Source: Gammaproteobacteria bacterium (lineage in GTDB: Bacteria; Pseudomonadota; Gammaproteobacteria; JAJPIJ01). Taken from it: a stretch of DNA of 64,000 nt. The notes beneath the pieces were generated by a model that worked only from the letters and a program-made list of their open reading frames with translations, was not told where the DNA came from and ran no database searches. The translations under genes were made by a program, and so were the position numbers. This document shows, in pieces, positions 19,501 through 29,801 of the stretch. The stretch spans positions 94,734-158,733 of the forward strand of contig JAJPIJ010000046.1 of the NCBI GenBank assembly GCA_021324815.1, written 5' to 3'. Each line of letters opens with the position of its first letter. Position 1 is the stretch's first letter.

Positions 19501-21616
19501 CGGGGGTGTATTGCACGGGCCGCTTCTTCTTCTCCAAGTCCTCCAGCACGTCACAATACCGGAGGTAGTCGCGGACGATGTTTGTGGAATAGAGGTTTTT
19601 TACCCGCTCCTTCTCCTCGTCAGGAGTGGGCGCTTGCCAGACACACCAGTTGTCCTTCTTGACCAGTTCCTCGAACAGGCGACTGTCGCCCATATCATCG
19701 CGGTGTTGGCGCTGGTAGGCGGCGATGCAATGCTTCAGCTTTGTTTCCTTTCCCGCCGAATATGTCTCGCCCGGCGCGACCACTTTGTTCCATTCCTCGC
19801 GCAGTTCTTCGTAGCCGCGCAGAGCTGCTTGGCTGATGCCGTAGCGATAGATGGTCTTCGGGTCTGCCCCATCGGCTACGCCGAGCGATTCGTGAATCCG
19901 CCGCATCGCGGCGAAGCGCGGGTCGCCGCCGGTCTCGCTAAAGCCGCCGGGAATGAAATCCTCCTCCTCGCCATCATCGGCTTTGCCTTTCTCGCGGGCT
20001 TTGCCTTTCTCGCGGCCTTTGCCCTCGTAGAGTTTCTTAAGTTCCTCGAGTTTTTTCGCCTCATTGTCCCGCTCCTTCTGCTTTTGCCGGATTTGGTGCG
20101 GTGACTTGATCGCTTCCTCGTAGGCGGCATAGTCGAACTTCGTCCAGCCGAAGTAGCCAGGTTTGCAAGCGCCGCTTGGTTCAGCCGGGTCGCCTTCCTG
20201 CGCGAGAAATCCGCACATCGCTGTGAAGCTGGGGAAGATGTAGCCGAGCTTACGTTTGAGCCGGGGGATAAAATCTGTCCTAGCAACGGATGTGACCGTG
20301 GGTTGGTTGCCTGATTTGGCTGCGGCTTTGCGGGCTTTCTCCACTTTTTCAGCGGGTTCTTGGCCGTCGTCGCTTCCGCAGAGATCAAACTTGTCAACGA
20401 ACTCAACATAACGGCGCTTGTCATTCTTGAGCAGCCAACCCGCGTAACGGTCCTTCAATCTGGCCTTGAGCAGGGTCGCTGTGAACTCCGAGCCGCCGTC
20501 AAAATGGAACAGCACAAATAATTCGACACGAACATTGTCTTTGCCCGGCCCGCTCCGCTTCCAGTTTTGGATGCGAAAAGTGCTCGCGGATTCGGGATTT
20601 TCCTTCCGGCGTTGTTCTTCGTCGTGTCGCTTGGCTTGAATCAGCTCCTGCAGCCGCTTCAGTTCTTTGGTTACGTCAATATTGCTCCCACCAAATCGCT
20701 CGAACACAAAACAAAACGTCTTGTCCTTCAGCATTTTTTTCGCGGTGTTCAAACATTGCTCAAGCTGATTGATTGCGTCCTCGCCAACGAGATAGCCCGT
20801 GTCGTCGCTGTCTCCGGCCGCCTCGGCGGCCTCTTGTTCGCTGTTGGCTTCCGGCGCGTCGCCATTCTCACCTGAGGGCTCTCCGGCTTCTTCGCCCGCT
20901 TCTACACCGCTCAAACAACTGTCTTTGACCGATCGCGCTGATAATTGTCTGAGCGCCGCTGCGTCCGCTTGGAACAAGGCATCCATGAAATCGTAGATGC
21001 CCTGTTGGTTGCGGTAAGTTTTTTCGGCGGGAGGTTCGCCGCCCTTGTGTTTCCAGCAGAGCCAGCCAGGGTCTTCGTTCGCCAGCTTTTGGGGCGTGCC
21101 CCGGCTTTTCTCCGGGAACAGTTCGCCGATGACGCCGCGAAAAACATCGTGGAGCTTCCCGTCCGCCCGCTTTGGAAACTTCGCAAAGGCGTGGCCGAAA
21201 ATGCGATCAATGCACTGTTCCCGCGTGATGGATTTCGCGTCCAACCCAAGGGTGCGCGCCAGCGAGTGCTTCAATCCCGCTCGTTTGCCGCCTTTGTGAA
21301 CGAAGTCGTCCCACCGCCCCTCGATGCAGCCGTCAGCGGTCTTGGGCTTGCCGTTCCCGAACAACTGCTCGGCAAACTGGGCCATCGGTGTCGGTTTTTC
21401 CTTTCCGTCCTTATCTTTCTCAACCATCCCGTCCGCCATCGCCGCGAGCGCGAAGGCGTAGTAGTTCACCGCATCCTGAAACAGCGCGTGATGCTCCCAC
21501 AGCATTTGCTCGCCGAGTTTGCGCGCGGCTTTCGGATCGTCGGCGAGCGATTTGAATCCGCCGTGACCGTCTGCAATTTCGACTGCGCTGACGCGGCCTT
21601 GGTAGATGCGGTTCAT
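16541..21616 (-). CDS. cas12b: Type V-B-like effector (Cas12b family), unusually large at 1691 aa
   Basis: RuvC-I LLSVDLGQKQAGAYAIIEV, RuvC-II IVIEDLSRYRTSQGRAPRENSRLMKWCHR, SSRFCSRTGVAGFRA, RuvC-III HADINAAVNLGLRA; N-terminal LWEHHALFQDAVNYYAFAL and ALRGYEELREEWNK resemble AacCas12b segments; adjacent cas4-cas1 and cas2. Confidence 0.9.
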   Translation of the reverse strand: MNRIYQGRVSAVEIADGHGGFKSLADDPKAARKLGEQMLWEHHALFQDAVNYYAFALAAMADGMVEKDKDGKEKPTPMAQFAEQLFGNGKPKTADGCIEGRWDDFVHKGGKRAGLKHSLARTLGLDAKSITREQCIDRIFGHAFAKFPKRADGKLHDVFRGVIGELFPEKSRGTPQKLANEDPGWLCWKHKGGEPPAEKTYRNQQGIYDFMDALFQADAAALRQLSARSVKDSCLSGVEAGEEAGEPSGENGDAPEANSEQEAAEAAGDSDDTGYLVGEDAINQLEQCLNTAKKMLKDKTFCFVFERFGGSNIDVTKELKRLQELIQAKRHDEEQRRKENPESASTFRIQNWKRSGPGKDNVRVELFVLFHFDGGSEFTATLLKARLKDRYAGWLLKNDKRRYVEFVDKFDLCGSDDGQEPAEKVEKARKAAAKSGNQPTVTSVARTDFIPRLKRKLGYIFPSFTAMCGFLAQEGDPAEPSGACKPGYFGWTKFDYAAYEEAIKSPHQIRQKQKERDNEAKKLEELKKLYEGKGREKGKAREKGKADDGEEEDFIPGGFSETGGDPRFAAMRRIHESLGVADGADPKTIYRYGISQAALRGYEELREEWNKVVAPGETYSAGKETKLKHCIAAYQRQHRDDMGDSRLFEELVKKDNWCVWQAPTPDEEKERVKNLYSTNIVRDYLRYCDVLEDLEKKKRPVQYTPADARDSRRLFDFKGASQGGFAHEASPDGLSFTTQIAVKCGDNAGVLYRPAEVRIHYTAPRLLRDEARALSENEDLQSANWAQPLMRALGIPDDDLHDFKKHAVSLMPDWKPGSRNDQPDRLLLNFVLTPKEDRFIAHVREEMGREKWPWAMQFNWNGDDHDSTLRWPHEDWSKVQGNKEFPRQWFADPDLKSFRLLSVDLGQKQAGAYAIIEVSCCLSDDERKNARFIGRTEHNGERRDWYARVLTTGLLRLPGEDAKVYRPDFKDGKPVPGSEDFRRELSGSAGRNATKAESQQTLDLLKEFHQLELLDDSIRDAATLSERVSFPDQNTKLLIALRRAQSFASKLHRWIWFLDPQDEVKREDQAKRRRIAIKEIAESDPHEWLNKDAHEKAKARNTQLDKAEEEPEQHPEIVQALKTQLKSLVEKLPDWLETIANRIYRSRRGRLVWRKHPDRPDCHLLDFTLRSADERDGLTEEEKWLAGQRGLSIERIEQFEELRKRCQSLNQMLRRDIGCAPKASRDESIPDPCPTILGKLDEIKEQRRNQTAHMILTQALGLTLEKPTEPKDHAEAQLRQAKDTHGEYVKADIKGQPVTPQKGNQWCGIVDFIVIEDLSRYRTSQGRAPRENSRLMKWCHRAIRDKLKQMCEPFGLPLVETPAAYSSRFCSRTGVAGFRATELSGDPMQEPKWRWRVCKPEERKEERTEQEKRRKQWELFFEQVKSANDDAKSKGLPARTLLAPDAGGSIFIPISRLLAGHERRTKGEPIVRFEPVMLEENQQKEPKLIHADINAAVNLGLRAVADPRVWSIHSRLRSERKPEMLSSHQPRRGRGKKAATQAAVIPVEDIKPDTFFVSEREKRKFGEQSKESRIQIRILTADEAMKQSKQAADEAEKRRLRQQAVKSVPKASDSRHPNFFADIANLHTWIHDHAAALKGGPTSVPQPKHLVVGKALWGYVSQEAWRHCMAINAARLKAWGIEPPEEWSRRT

Positions 21617-21666
21617 GTGCCCCCCGTTTATGGAAACGGTTAACTCAGAACTCTAGTGACAGAATT

Positions 21667-21682
21667 ACCCCCTGGTGGGGGT
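21667..21682. repeat. Perfect hairpin ACCCCC-TGGT-GGGGGT next to the right island repeat
   Basis: Inverted repeat read directly. Confidence 0.6.
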
Positions 21683-21688
21683 GCGTTT

Positions 21689-21733
21689 TGATTAAAGCAT
21701 AGTACAAGCTACGTACGCAGAAAATGCTCATGC
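21689..21733. repeat. Right imperfect direct repeat flanking the CRISPR-Cas island
   Basis: tgattaaagcatagtacaa (18/19 to left copy) + tgctcatgc (9/9) at nearly the same spacing. Confidence 0.6.
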
Positions 21734-21841
21734 AGCATGTTTGGCGGGGGAGGGAGGGGCACAGCGCGGCAAAAGGCGCGGCGAAATGCGCCACGTGCCT
21801 CAACGCAGGGTGGTTGAGGGGGACAAATCGACAACCAGATG

Positions 21842-21873
21842 CTGACGGCCCCGACGCGGGGCCATGGCGTCAG
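21842..21873 (-). terminator. Candidate fhs transcription terminator hairpin
   Basis: Nested inverted repeats CTGACG/CGTCAG and GGCCCCG-ACG-CGGGGCC just after fhs stop; no clear U-tract. Confidence 0.35.
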
Positions 21874-21877
21874 ACTG

Positions 21878-23554
21878 TCAAAACAAGCCGACGATGTTGC
21901 CGTGCTCGTCGATGTCGATCTTTTCGGCGGCCGGCACCTTGGGCAGGCCGGGCATGGTCATCAAGTCGCCGCAGATGGCGACCACGAAACCGGCGCCGTT
22001 CGACAGCCGCACTTCGCGCACGTTCAGCGTGTGGCCAGTGGGGGCGCCACGCACGCTGGGATCGGCGGTGAATGACATTTGCGTCTTGGCCATGCAGATC
22101 GGGAAGTGGCCGTAATCCTTGTTCCATTCGTCGAGCTGTTTTTTCACCGCATCGGCGAAGGTCACCTGGCCGGCGCCGTAGATCTTGGTGGCGATGGTCT
22201 TGATCTTCTCGGTCAGCGGCAGGTGATCCTCATAGACGTAGGTGTGCTTTTTCTTCGATTTCTCGATGACATCGATCACCGCATGCGCCAGATCCTCCGC
22301 GCCGGCGCCGCCGTGCGCCCAGTGCCTGGCCACGACAAACCGGCCGCCCAGCGATTCGATCTTGTCCTTGAGCAGCTTGATCTCGGCGTCGGTGTCGAAG
22401 GTGAAATGATTCACCGACACGACGCACGGCAGGCCGTAGTGATCGCGGATGTTGGTCAGGTGTTTTTCGATGTTGACCATGCCCCTGGCGAGCGCGTCCA
22501 GGTTCTCCTTGTTGAGTTCCTCCTTCCTGACGCCGCCATGGAACTTGAGCGCGCGGATGGTGGCGACCAGCACTACCGCCGAGGGATTCAAGCCGGCCAT
22601 GCGGCATTTGATGTCGATGAATTTCTCCGCGCCCAGGTCGGCGCCGAAACCGGCCTCGGTGACGCAGTAATCGGCGAGCTTGAGCGCGGTGCGCGTGGCG
22701 GTGACGCTGTTGCAGCCGTGGGCGATGTTGGCGAACGGCCCGCCGTGGATGAACGCGGGGTTGTTCTCCAGCGTCTGCACCAGGTTCGGCTTGATGGCGT
22801 CCTTGAGCAGGACGGCCATGGCGCCGTGGGCCTTGAGGTCGCGCGCGTAGACCGGCCGCCGGTCGACCTGGGTGTAGCCGATGACGATGCGGCCGAGGCG
22901 CTCCTTCAAGTCCTTGAGCGAGGTGGCCAGACACAGGATGGCCATGATCTCGGAGGCCACCACGATGTCGTAGCCGTCCTCGCGCGCGAATCCGTTGGCG
23001 GTGCCGCCCAGGCCGATGACGATCTTGCGCAGCGCGCGGTCGTTCATGTCCACGACCCGCTTCCACTGGATGAGCCGCGGGTCGATGCGGAGTTCATTGC
23101 CGTGGTTGATGTGGTTGTCGATCATCGCGGCCAGCAGGTTGTGCGCGGCGCCGATGGCGTGAAAGTCGCCGGTGAAGTGCAGGTTGATGTCCTCCATCGG
23201 CACCACCTGGGCATGGCCGCCCCCGGCGGCGCCGCCCTTGACCCCGAAGACGGGGCCGAGCGAGGGCTCGCGCAAACAGATGATGGCCTTTTTGCCGATC
23301 CTGTTGAGGGCATCGCCCAGACCCACGGTGGTGGTGGTTTTGCCCTCGCCGGCGGGCGTCGGGCTGATGGCGGTGACCAGGATGAGCTTGCCGTCCGGCC
23401 GCTTCTCTATTTCCCGCAGGTAATCGAGCGAGAGCTTGGCCTTGTAGTGGCCGTAGGGCTCGAGATATTTGCTGTCGATGCCGAGTTTTGTTTTTGCCAG
23501 TTCGATGATGGGTTTCATCGTTGCCTTTTGGGCAATTTCGATGTCCGACTTCAT
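21878..23554 (-). CDS. fhs: Formate--tetrahydrofolate ligase
   Basis: [53 protein letters not shown]. Confidence 0.97.
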   Translation of the reverse strand: MKSDIEIAQKATMKPIIELAKTKLGIDSKYLEPYGHYKAKLSLDYLREIEKRPDGKLILVTAISPTPAGEGKTTTTVGLGDALNRIGKKAIICLREPSLGPVFGVKGGAAGGGHAQVVPMEDINLHFTGDFHAIGAAHNLLAAMIDNHINHGNELRIDPRLIQWKRVVDMNDRALRKIVIGLGGTANGFAREDGYDIVVASEIMAILCLATSLKDLKERLGRIVIGYTQVDRRPVYARDLKAHGAMAVLLKDAIKPNLVQTLENNPAFIHGGPFANIAHGCNSVTATRTALKLADYCVTEAGFGADLGAEKFIDIKCRMAGLNPSAVVLVATIRALKFHGGVRKEELNKENLDALARGMVNIEKHLTNIRDHYGLPCVVSVNHFTFDTDAEIKLLKDKIESLGGRFVVARHWAHGGAGAEDLAHAVIDVIEKSKKKHTYVYEDHLPLTEKIKTIATKIYGAGQVTFADAVKKQLDEWNKDYGHFPICMAKTQMSFTADPSVRGAPTGHTLNVREVRLSNGAGFVVAICGDLMTMPGLPKVPAAEKIDIDEHGNIVGLF

Positions 23555-23583
23555 GGAAACTCCTCGCTTTTCATGTTGTTGTA

Positions 23584-23643
23584 GGTTCTATTTCTCCCCG
23601 GCAGGCGCCGGGGGCACGCTCAACCCCCACGGTGGAGAACCGT
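23584..23643 (-). promoter_or_regulatory. Structured 5' leader upstream of fhs
   Basis: ACGGT-ggaga-ACCGT, GGGGG..CCCCC and CCCCGGC..GCCGGGG stems, two sharing an arm; outer GGTTCT/AGAACC pairing. Confidence 0.35.
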
Positions 23644-23797
23644 GTTACATGGCAGGGGGCGGGCGGGTAGTCTACCCGGATCATCGCCGGGCGGAAACTC
23701 CACCGCCCGGTCGGGTCGATTAAGGTCCGGTACAGTCCGCATCAGCCGCCCGGCGCGCGGCCTCAAATATGGGGAATGAAACCGTTATACTAGGTCC

Positions 23798-24778
23798 ATG
23801 AGCGAGGAAGGGCTGATGATTGAAGAAGAAGATTTGACCGTCCGCGCACCGGAACGCACCGATGTCCAGATGGCGGTATTATTCGCGGATCTGGCCGGCA
23901 GCACCCGCATGTACGAGCTGCTCGGAGACGCCCAGGCCAAGTTCATCATCACCGATTCGCTCGGCAAATTGACGCAGGTGGTGAAGGAATTTGACGGCCG
24001 GGTGGTCAAGACCATCGGCGATGAATTGATGTGCGTGTTCAAGACCGCGCACGAGGCGGTCCTGGCCGGACGACAGATGATCAAGGTGGCCTCCGATCTG
24101 GAGGTGCCGCAGACGGCCGACGCCACGGGCCTGCTGCACCTGCGGGTGGGGGCGCACTACGGCCCGGTCATCGAGGAGCGCAACGATATTTTCGGCGACA
24201 CCGTCAACGTGGCCTCGCGGCTGGTGTCGCTGGCCAAATCCAACAGCTTCATGGCCAGCGAAACCATCGCCAAGGCGCTGCCCGAGGCCTTTCGCTATCT
24301 GGTCTCCTTTTATGACACCGTGGTGATACGCGGCAAGACGCGGCCCCTGGACGTGTTTGAAATCCTGACCGACGCCGTCAAGAGCGACGAAACGGCCAGT
24401 TTCGCCAGGACCACGGAGATCACCCATGGCCCGCTGGCCAAGGCCAGGCTCAAGCTCAAGGTGCGCAGCTCCAACCAGACGCTGGAGGTCTCCAAGCAGA
24501 AGCCCACGGTCACCATCGGCCGGGGGCGCAACAACGACATCGTCCTGGATCACAACATGGTGTCGCGGGAGCACGCGCGCATCGATTACAAACATGGCTC
24601 GTTTTACGTGTCCGACTTCAGCAGCAACGGCACCTACATCGAGCTGCAGGGCGGCACCCGCACGCTGCTCAAGAAGTCCGACTGCAACCTCGCCATGAAC
24701 GGGGTCATGTATTTCGGCGAGGAGCCCAGCCGTAAGGCCAAGACGGCGCTGGAGTTCGTGCTGACCGGCGCGTCGTGA
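23798..24778 (+). CDS. Class III adenylate/guanylate cyclase-like protein with C-terminal FHA domain
   Basis: FADLAGSTRMYELLGD, VVKTIGDELMCVF; FHA TIGRGRNNDIVLDHNMVSREHARI..FSSNGTYIEL. Confidence 0.9.
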   Translation: MSEEGLMIEEEDLTVRAPERTDVQMAVLFADLAGSTRMYELLGDAQAKFIITDSLGKLTQVVKEFDGRVVKTIGDELMCVFKTAHEAVLAGRQMIKVASDLEVPQTADATGLLHLRVGAHYGPVIEERNDIFGDTVNVASRLVSLAKSNSFMASETIAKALPEAFRYLVSFYDTVVIRGKTRPLDVFEILTDAVKSDETASFARTTEITHGPLAKARLKLKVRSSNQTLEVSKQKPTVTIGRGRNNDIVLDHNMVSREHARIDYKHGSFYVSDFSSNGTYIELQGGTRTLLKKSDCNLAMNGVMYFGEEPSRKAKTALEFVLTGAS

Positions 24779-24784
24779 TCGCGG

Positions 24785-25681
24785 CTAGTCCGCCTCGGGG
24801 GGCAGGGGCGGCCGCTTCGTCACCAGCATGCCGGCAGTGCCGATGAGCACCGCCCCGGCCGCGGACAGCCAGTCCGGACGTTCCCCCCACAGCAGCCAGC
24901 CAATCAGGGCCGCGAACACCACCGTCGAATAATTCAGGGTGCCCACCCGGGCCGCGGGCGCGGTCGAATAACTGTAGGTGAGCAGCAACTGGCCGGCGCT
25001 GGCCATCATGCCCGCGGCGGCCATCATGCCCAGCACGCGCAGGCTGGGCGTGCGCCAGGCCCATAACAGCGGCACGGCGGAGGTGGCCACGCTGATGAGG
25101 CTGAAATAAAACACGATGCGGAAAATGGGCTCGGTGTCGGCCATGCGGCGGATGTTGGCCATGGCCAGCGCCGCCAGCACCGCCGATATCGCCCCCACCC
25201 AGGCCGCCCCCGACCACGGCACGCCGCCGGGCTTGAGGATCAACCCCACGCCCAGCAGGCCCAGCCCGACGGCGACGAAGGTCTTGATCGAGGCCCGCTC
25301 GCCGAGCCAGGCCCAGGCGATGAGGGCGGTGAAGACCGGCGAACTGTAGTTCAGCAGCACGGCCTCCGCCAGCGGCATGTGGCCGATGGCGTAAAAGAAG
25401 CAGTACATGGCAAAGAGCCCGAACCAGGAGCGGGCGAGGTGGCCGCCGAACCGCCGCGTGGCCAGCACGCCGGCGCCCCGGCGCCACAGGCCGGGCAGGA
25501 GAAACAGCAGCCCGAAGCTGCTGCGCAGGAACACCACCATTTCGTTGCCGGTGAGCGGCGCGGTGAGCTTGATGAGGGCGCTCATGGCCGCCATCGCCAG
25601 CGAGGCGCCAAGGGCGGCGTAAACGCTTCTGGCCGCCGGACTGGCGGCCGAGAAGTGTGCATGCAGGGTCCGGGGTGTCAC
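24785..25681 (-). CDS. DMT-family (EamA) transporter
   Basis: Multiple TM segments in two EamA-like halves (MPLAEAVLLNYSSPVFTALIAW); likely GTG start near 25681. Confidence 0.8.
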   Translation of the reverse strand: MTPRTLHAHFSAASPAARSVYAALGASLAMAAMSALIKLTAPLTGNEMVVFLRSSFGLLFLLPGLWRRGAGVLATRRFGGHLARSWFGLFAMYCFFYAIGHMPLAEAVLLNYSSPVFTALIAWAWLGERASIKTFVAVGLGLLGVGLILKPGGVPWSGAAWVGAISAVLAALAMANIRRMADTEPIFRIVFYFSLISVATSAVPLLWAWRTPSLRVLGMMAAAGMMASAGQLLLTYSYSTAPAARVGTLNYSTVVFAALIGWLLWGERPDWLSAAGAVLIGTAGMLVTKRPPLPPEAD

Positions 25682-25864
25682 GTTACCGGGGCTTGGAAAA
25701 GGCGCGGATTGTACAGCGACCGTCCGCCGGTGACGAACGCGCCTTGCGGTGATTGAGAAAAACGGCGGCTTCTGGTAGCTTCGCCCCCCGATGGCAACCG
25801 GCTGCGCCGCAGGGTTTGTTCCCCGTCCGCTGCCTGCCCTTCGAGGCGGGAGGGTGTTGAACCC

Positions 25865-27547
25865 ATGACCTCTCCGCACTATGTCTTCATCACCGGCGGC
25901 GTGGTCAGCTCGCTCGGCAAGGGGATCGCCGCCGCCTCGCTCGCCGCCATCCTCGAATCGCGCGGCCTCAAGGTCACCAATCTCAAGCTCGACCCCTACA
26001 TCAACGTCGATCCGGGCACCATGAGCCCGTTTCAGCACGGCGAGGTATTCGTCACCGAGGACGGCGCCGAGACCGACCTCGACCTCGGCCACTACGAGCG
26101 CTTCTCGTCGGCCAGGATGCGGCGGGCCAACAATTTCACCGCCGGCCAGATCTACGAGAGCGTCATCAAAAAGGAGCGGCGCGGCGAATATCTGGGCCGC
26201 ACCGTGCAGGTCATCCCCCACATCACCGACGAGATCAAGGCCTTCATCCGTCGCGGCGCCGGCGACGCCGAGGTGGCCATCGTCGAGGTCGGCGGCACCG
26301 TCGGCGACATCGAGTCGCTGCCGTTCCTGGAGGCTATCCGCCAGATGGGCCTAGAGATGGGGCCGCAGGAGACCTGCTACATCCACCTGACGCTGGTGCC
26401 GTACCTGGGCGCGGCGGGCGAGATGAAGACCAAGCCCACGCAGCACAGCGTGAAAGAGCTGCGCTCCATCGGCATCCAGCCCGACGCGCTTTTGTGCCGC
26501 TCCGACCGGCCCATCCCGGAGGAGGAGCGCAAGAAAATCGCGTTGTTCACCAACGTGCGCCCGCGGGCGGTGATTTCGGTGTGGAACGTCGATTCGATTT
26601 ACAAGATACCGCGCATGCTGCACGAGCAGCTGCTGGACGAGATCGTCTGCCAGAAGCTGGGGCTGCTGGCGCGCGCCGCCGATCTCAGGCCCTGGAACGA
26701 TCTCATCGAGGCGCTGGAGCACCCGCAGGGCGACGTGACCGTGGCCATGGTCGGCAAGTACGTGGACCTCACCGACTCCTACAAGTCGCTGAACGAGGCC
26801 CTGACCCACGCCGGCATCCACAACCGCACGCGCGTCGGCATCGCCTACGTCGATTCCGAGGCGCTGGAGAGGGATGACGCGGCGGCCTTGAGCGCGCTGC
26901 GCGCCGCCGACGCCGTGCTGGTGCCCGGCGGCTTCGGCTCCCGCGGCACCGAGGGCAAGATGAAGGCCATCCGCCATGCGCGCGAAAACCGCATTCCCTA
27001 TCTCGGCATCTGCCTCGGCATGCAGCTCGCCGTCATCGAATACGCCCGCAACAAGGTGGGGCTCGCCGGCGCCAACAGCACCGAGTTCGATCCCGGCACG
27101 CCGCACCCGGTGGTGGCGCTGATCACCGAGTGGCAGAACCGCGACGGCACGGTCGAGCGACGCGACGCCGGTTCGGACTTGGGCGGCACGATGCGCCTCG
27201 GCGCGCAGCCCGCCGACGTCACGCCGGGCACGCAGGTCGAAAAGATTTACGGGAGCCGCACGGTGAACGAGCGCCACCGGCACCGCTACGAGGTCAACAA
27301 TCGCTACCTGCCGCAACTGGAGGCCGCCGGCCTCAAGGTCGCGGCGCGGGCGCGGGCGACGGTGAGCGGCGAAATCCTGACCGAAATGATCGAGCTGCCG
27401 GATCATCCGTGGTTCATCGGCTGCCAGTTCCATCCGGAATTTTCCTCGACCCCGCGCGCGGGACATCCCCTGTTCAAGGCCTTCATTGCCGCGGCCATGG
27501 CCCACCGCGCGGCGCGCAAACCGGCGCTCAAGCATGCGGCTGTGTGA
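25865..27547 (+). CDS. pyrG: CTP synthase
   Basis: [60 protein letters not shown]. Confidence 0.98.
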   Translation: MTSPHYVFITGGVVSSLGKGIAAASLAAILESRGLKVTNLKLDPYINVDPGTMSPFQHGEVFVTEDGAETDLDLGHYERFSSARMRRANNFTAGQIYESVIKKERRGEYLGRTVQVIPHITDEIKAFIRRGAGDAEVAIVEVGGTVGDIESLPFLEAIRQMGLEMGPQETCYIHLTLVPYLGAAGEMKTKPTQHSVKELRSIGIQPDALLCRSDRPIPEEERKKIALFTNVRPRAVISVWNVDSIYKIPRMLHEQLLDEIVCQKLGLLARAADLRPWNDLIEALEHPQGDVTVAMVGKYVDLTDSYKSLNEALTHAGIHNRTRVGIAYVDSEALERDDAAALSALRAADAVLVPGGFGSRGTEGKMKAIRHARENRIPYLGICLGMQLAVIEYARNKVGLAGANSTEFDPGTPHPVVALITEWQNRDGTVERRDAGSDLGGTMRLGAQPADVTPGTQVEKIYGSRTVNERHRHRYEVNNRYLPQLEAAGLKVAARARATVSGEILTEMIELPDHPWFIGCQFHPEFSSTPRAGHPLFKAFIAAAMAHRAARKPALKHAAV

Positions 27548-28355
27548 TTTTGAGGCCGGCCCGGATCAGCCGTTCTTCCTGATCGCCGGGCCGTGTGTCG
27601 TGGAGAGCGAGACGCTGGTCATGGAGGTGGCCGGCGCGCTCAAGGAGACCACGCGGCGGCTGCGCATCCCCTTTGTCTTCAAGGCCTCCTATGACAAGGC
27701 CAACCGCGCCTCGCAGGACAGCTTCCGCGGTCCGGGCCTGGAGGCGGGATTGAAGGTGCTGGAGAAGGTGAAACGGCAGTTGCAGCTTCCGGTGCTGACC
27801 GACGTGCACGAGGACACGCCGCTTGGCGAAGTCGCGGCGGTGGTGGACGTGTTGCAGACGCCGGCCTTCCTGTGCCGCCAGACCAATTTCATCCAGAACG
27901 TCGCCCGCCAGGGCCGGCCGGTCAACATCAAGAAGGGCCAATTCCTGGCGCCGTGGGACATGCAACATGTCGTCGCCAAGGCCAGGGCCACGGGCAACGA
28001 GCAGATCATGGTCTGCGAGCGCGGCGCGAGCTTCGGGTACAATTACCTGGTCTCCGACATGCGCGCGCTGGTCATCATGCGCGACACCGGCTGCCCGGTG
28101 GTGTTCGACGCGACGCACTCGGTGCAGATGCCGGGCGGGCAGGGGGGAACTTCCGGCGGCCAGCGCGAATTCGTGGCGCCACTGGCGCGCGCCGCCGTCG
28201 CCGTGGGCGTTTCAGGCGTGTTCATGGAAACCCATCCGCGACCGGAGCAGGCCTTGAGCGACGGCCCCAATTCCGTGCGGCTGAAGGACATGCCGGCGCT
28301 GCTGGCGATGCTCAAGGAATTGGATCAGGTGGCCAAGAAGAAATCAGCGGAATGA
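27534..28355 (+). CDS. kdsA: 3-deoxy-8-phosphooctulonate synthase
   Basis: [38 protein letters not shown]. Confidence 0.97.
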   Translation: MRLCDFEAGPDQPFFLIAGPCVVESETLVMEVAGALKETTRRLRIPFVFKASYDKANRASQDSFRGPGLEAGLKVLEKVKRQLQLPVLTDVHEDTPLGEVAAVVDVLQTPAFLCRQTNFIQNVARQGRPVNIKKGQFLAPWDMQHVVAKARATGNEQIMVCERGASFGYNYLVSDMRALVIMRDTGCPVVFDATHSVQMPGGQGGTSGGQREFVAPLARAAVAVGVSGVFMETHPRPEQALSDGPNSVRLKDMPALLAMLKELDQVAKKKSAE

Positions 28356-28379
28356 TTTCGAGGGCCCATATCGATAACC

Positions 28380-28479
28380 CGTTCGCCCTGAGGTATCGAA
28401 GGGCGATCGCCACGCGCTGAATGATTTGGTCGTGCTTCGATACCCCTCGATACCTCGGGACGGGCCTCGGCACGAACGG
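28380..28479. repeat. Dispersed-type palindromic element between kdsA and eno
   Basis: cgttcgccctgaggtatcgaagggc ... cctcgatacctcgggac...gaacgg inverted arms. Confidence 0.6.
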
Positions 28480-28487
28480 CTGTTTAA

Positions 28488-29801
<1,314 letters not shown>

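Noticed and set aside
16541-21616. Interpretation of the large RuvC protein as TnpB or Cas9
   Set aside because: No HNH motif for Cas9; size, Cas12b-like N-terminal anchors and coupling to cas4-cas1-cas2 and an array argue against a transposon TnpB.
13470-21877. Transposase or integrase within the CRISPR island
   Set aside because: No ORF with such motifs is visible; only the flanking direct repeats hint at mobility.
22079-23584. 501-aa plus-strand ORF
   Set aside because: Antisense to fhs.
23650-23730. Strong hairpins GGGTAGTCTACCC and CCGGGCGG..CCGCCCGG upstream of the cyclase-FHA gene
   Set aside because: Could be a terminator or simply GC-rich palindromes; no U-tract or family recognised, so not called.
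26351-27535. 394-aa minus-strand ORF
   Set aside because: Antisense to pyrG; no recognisable domain.
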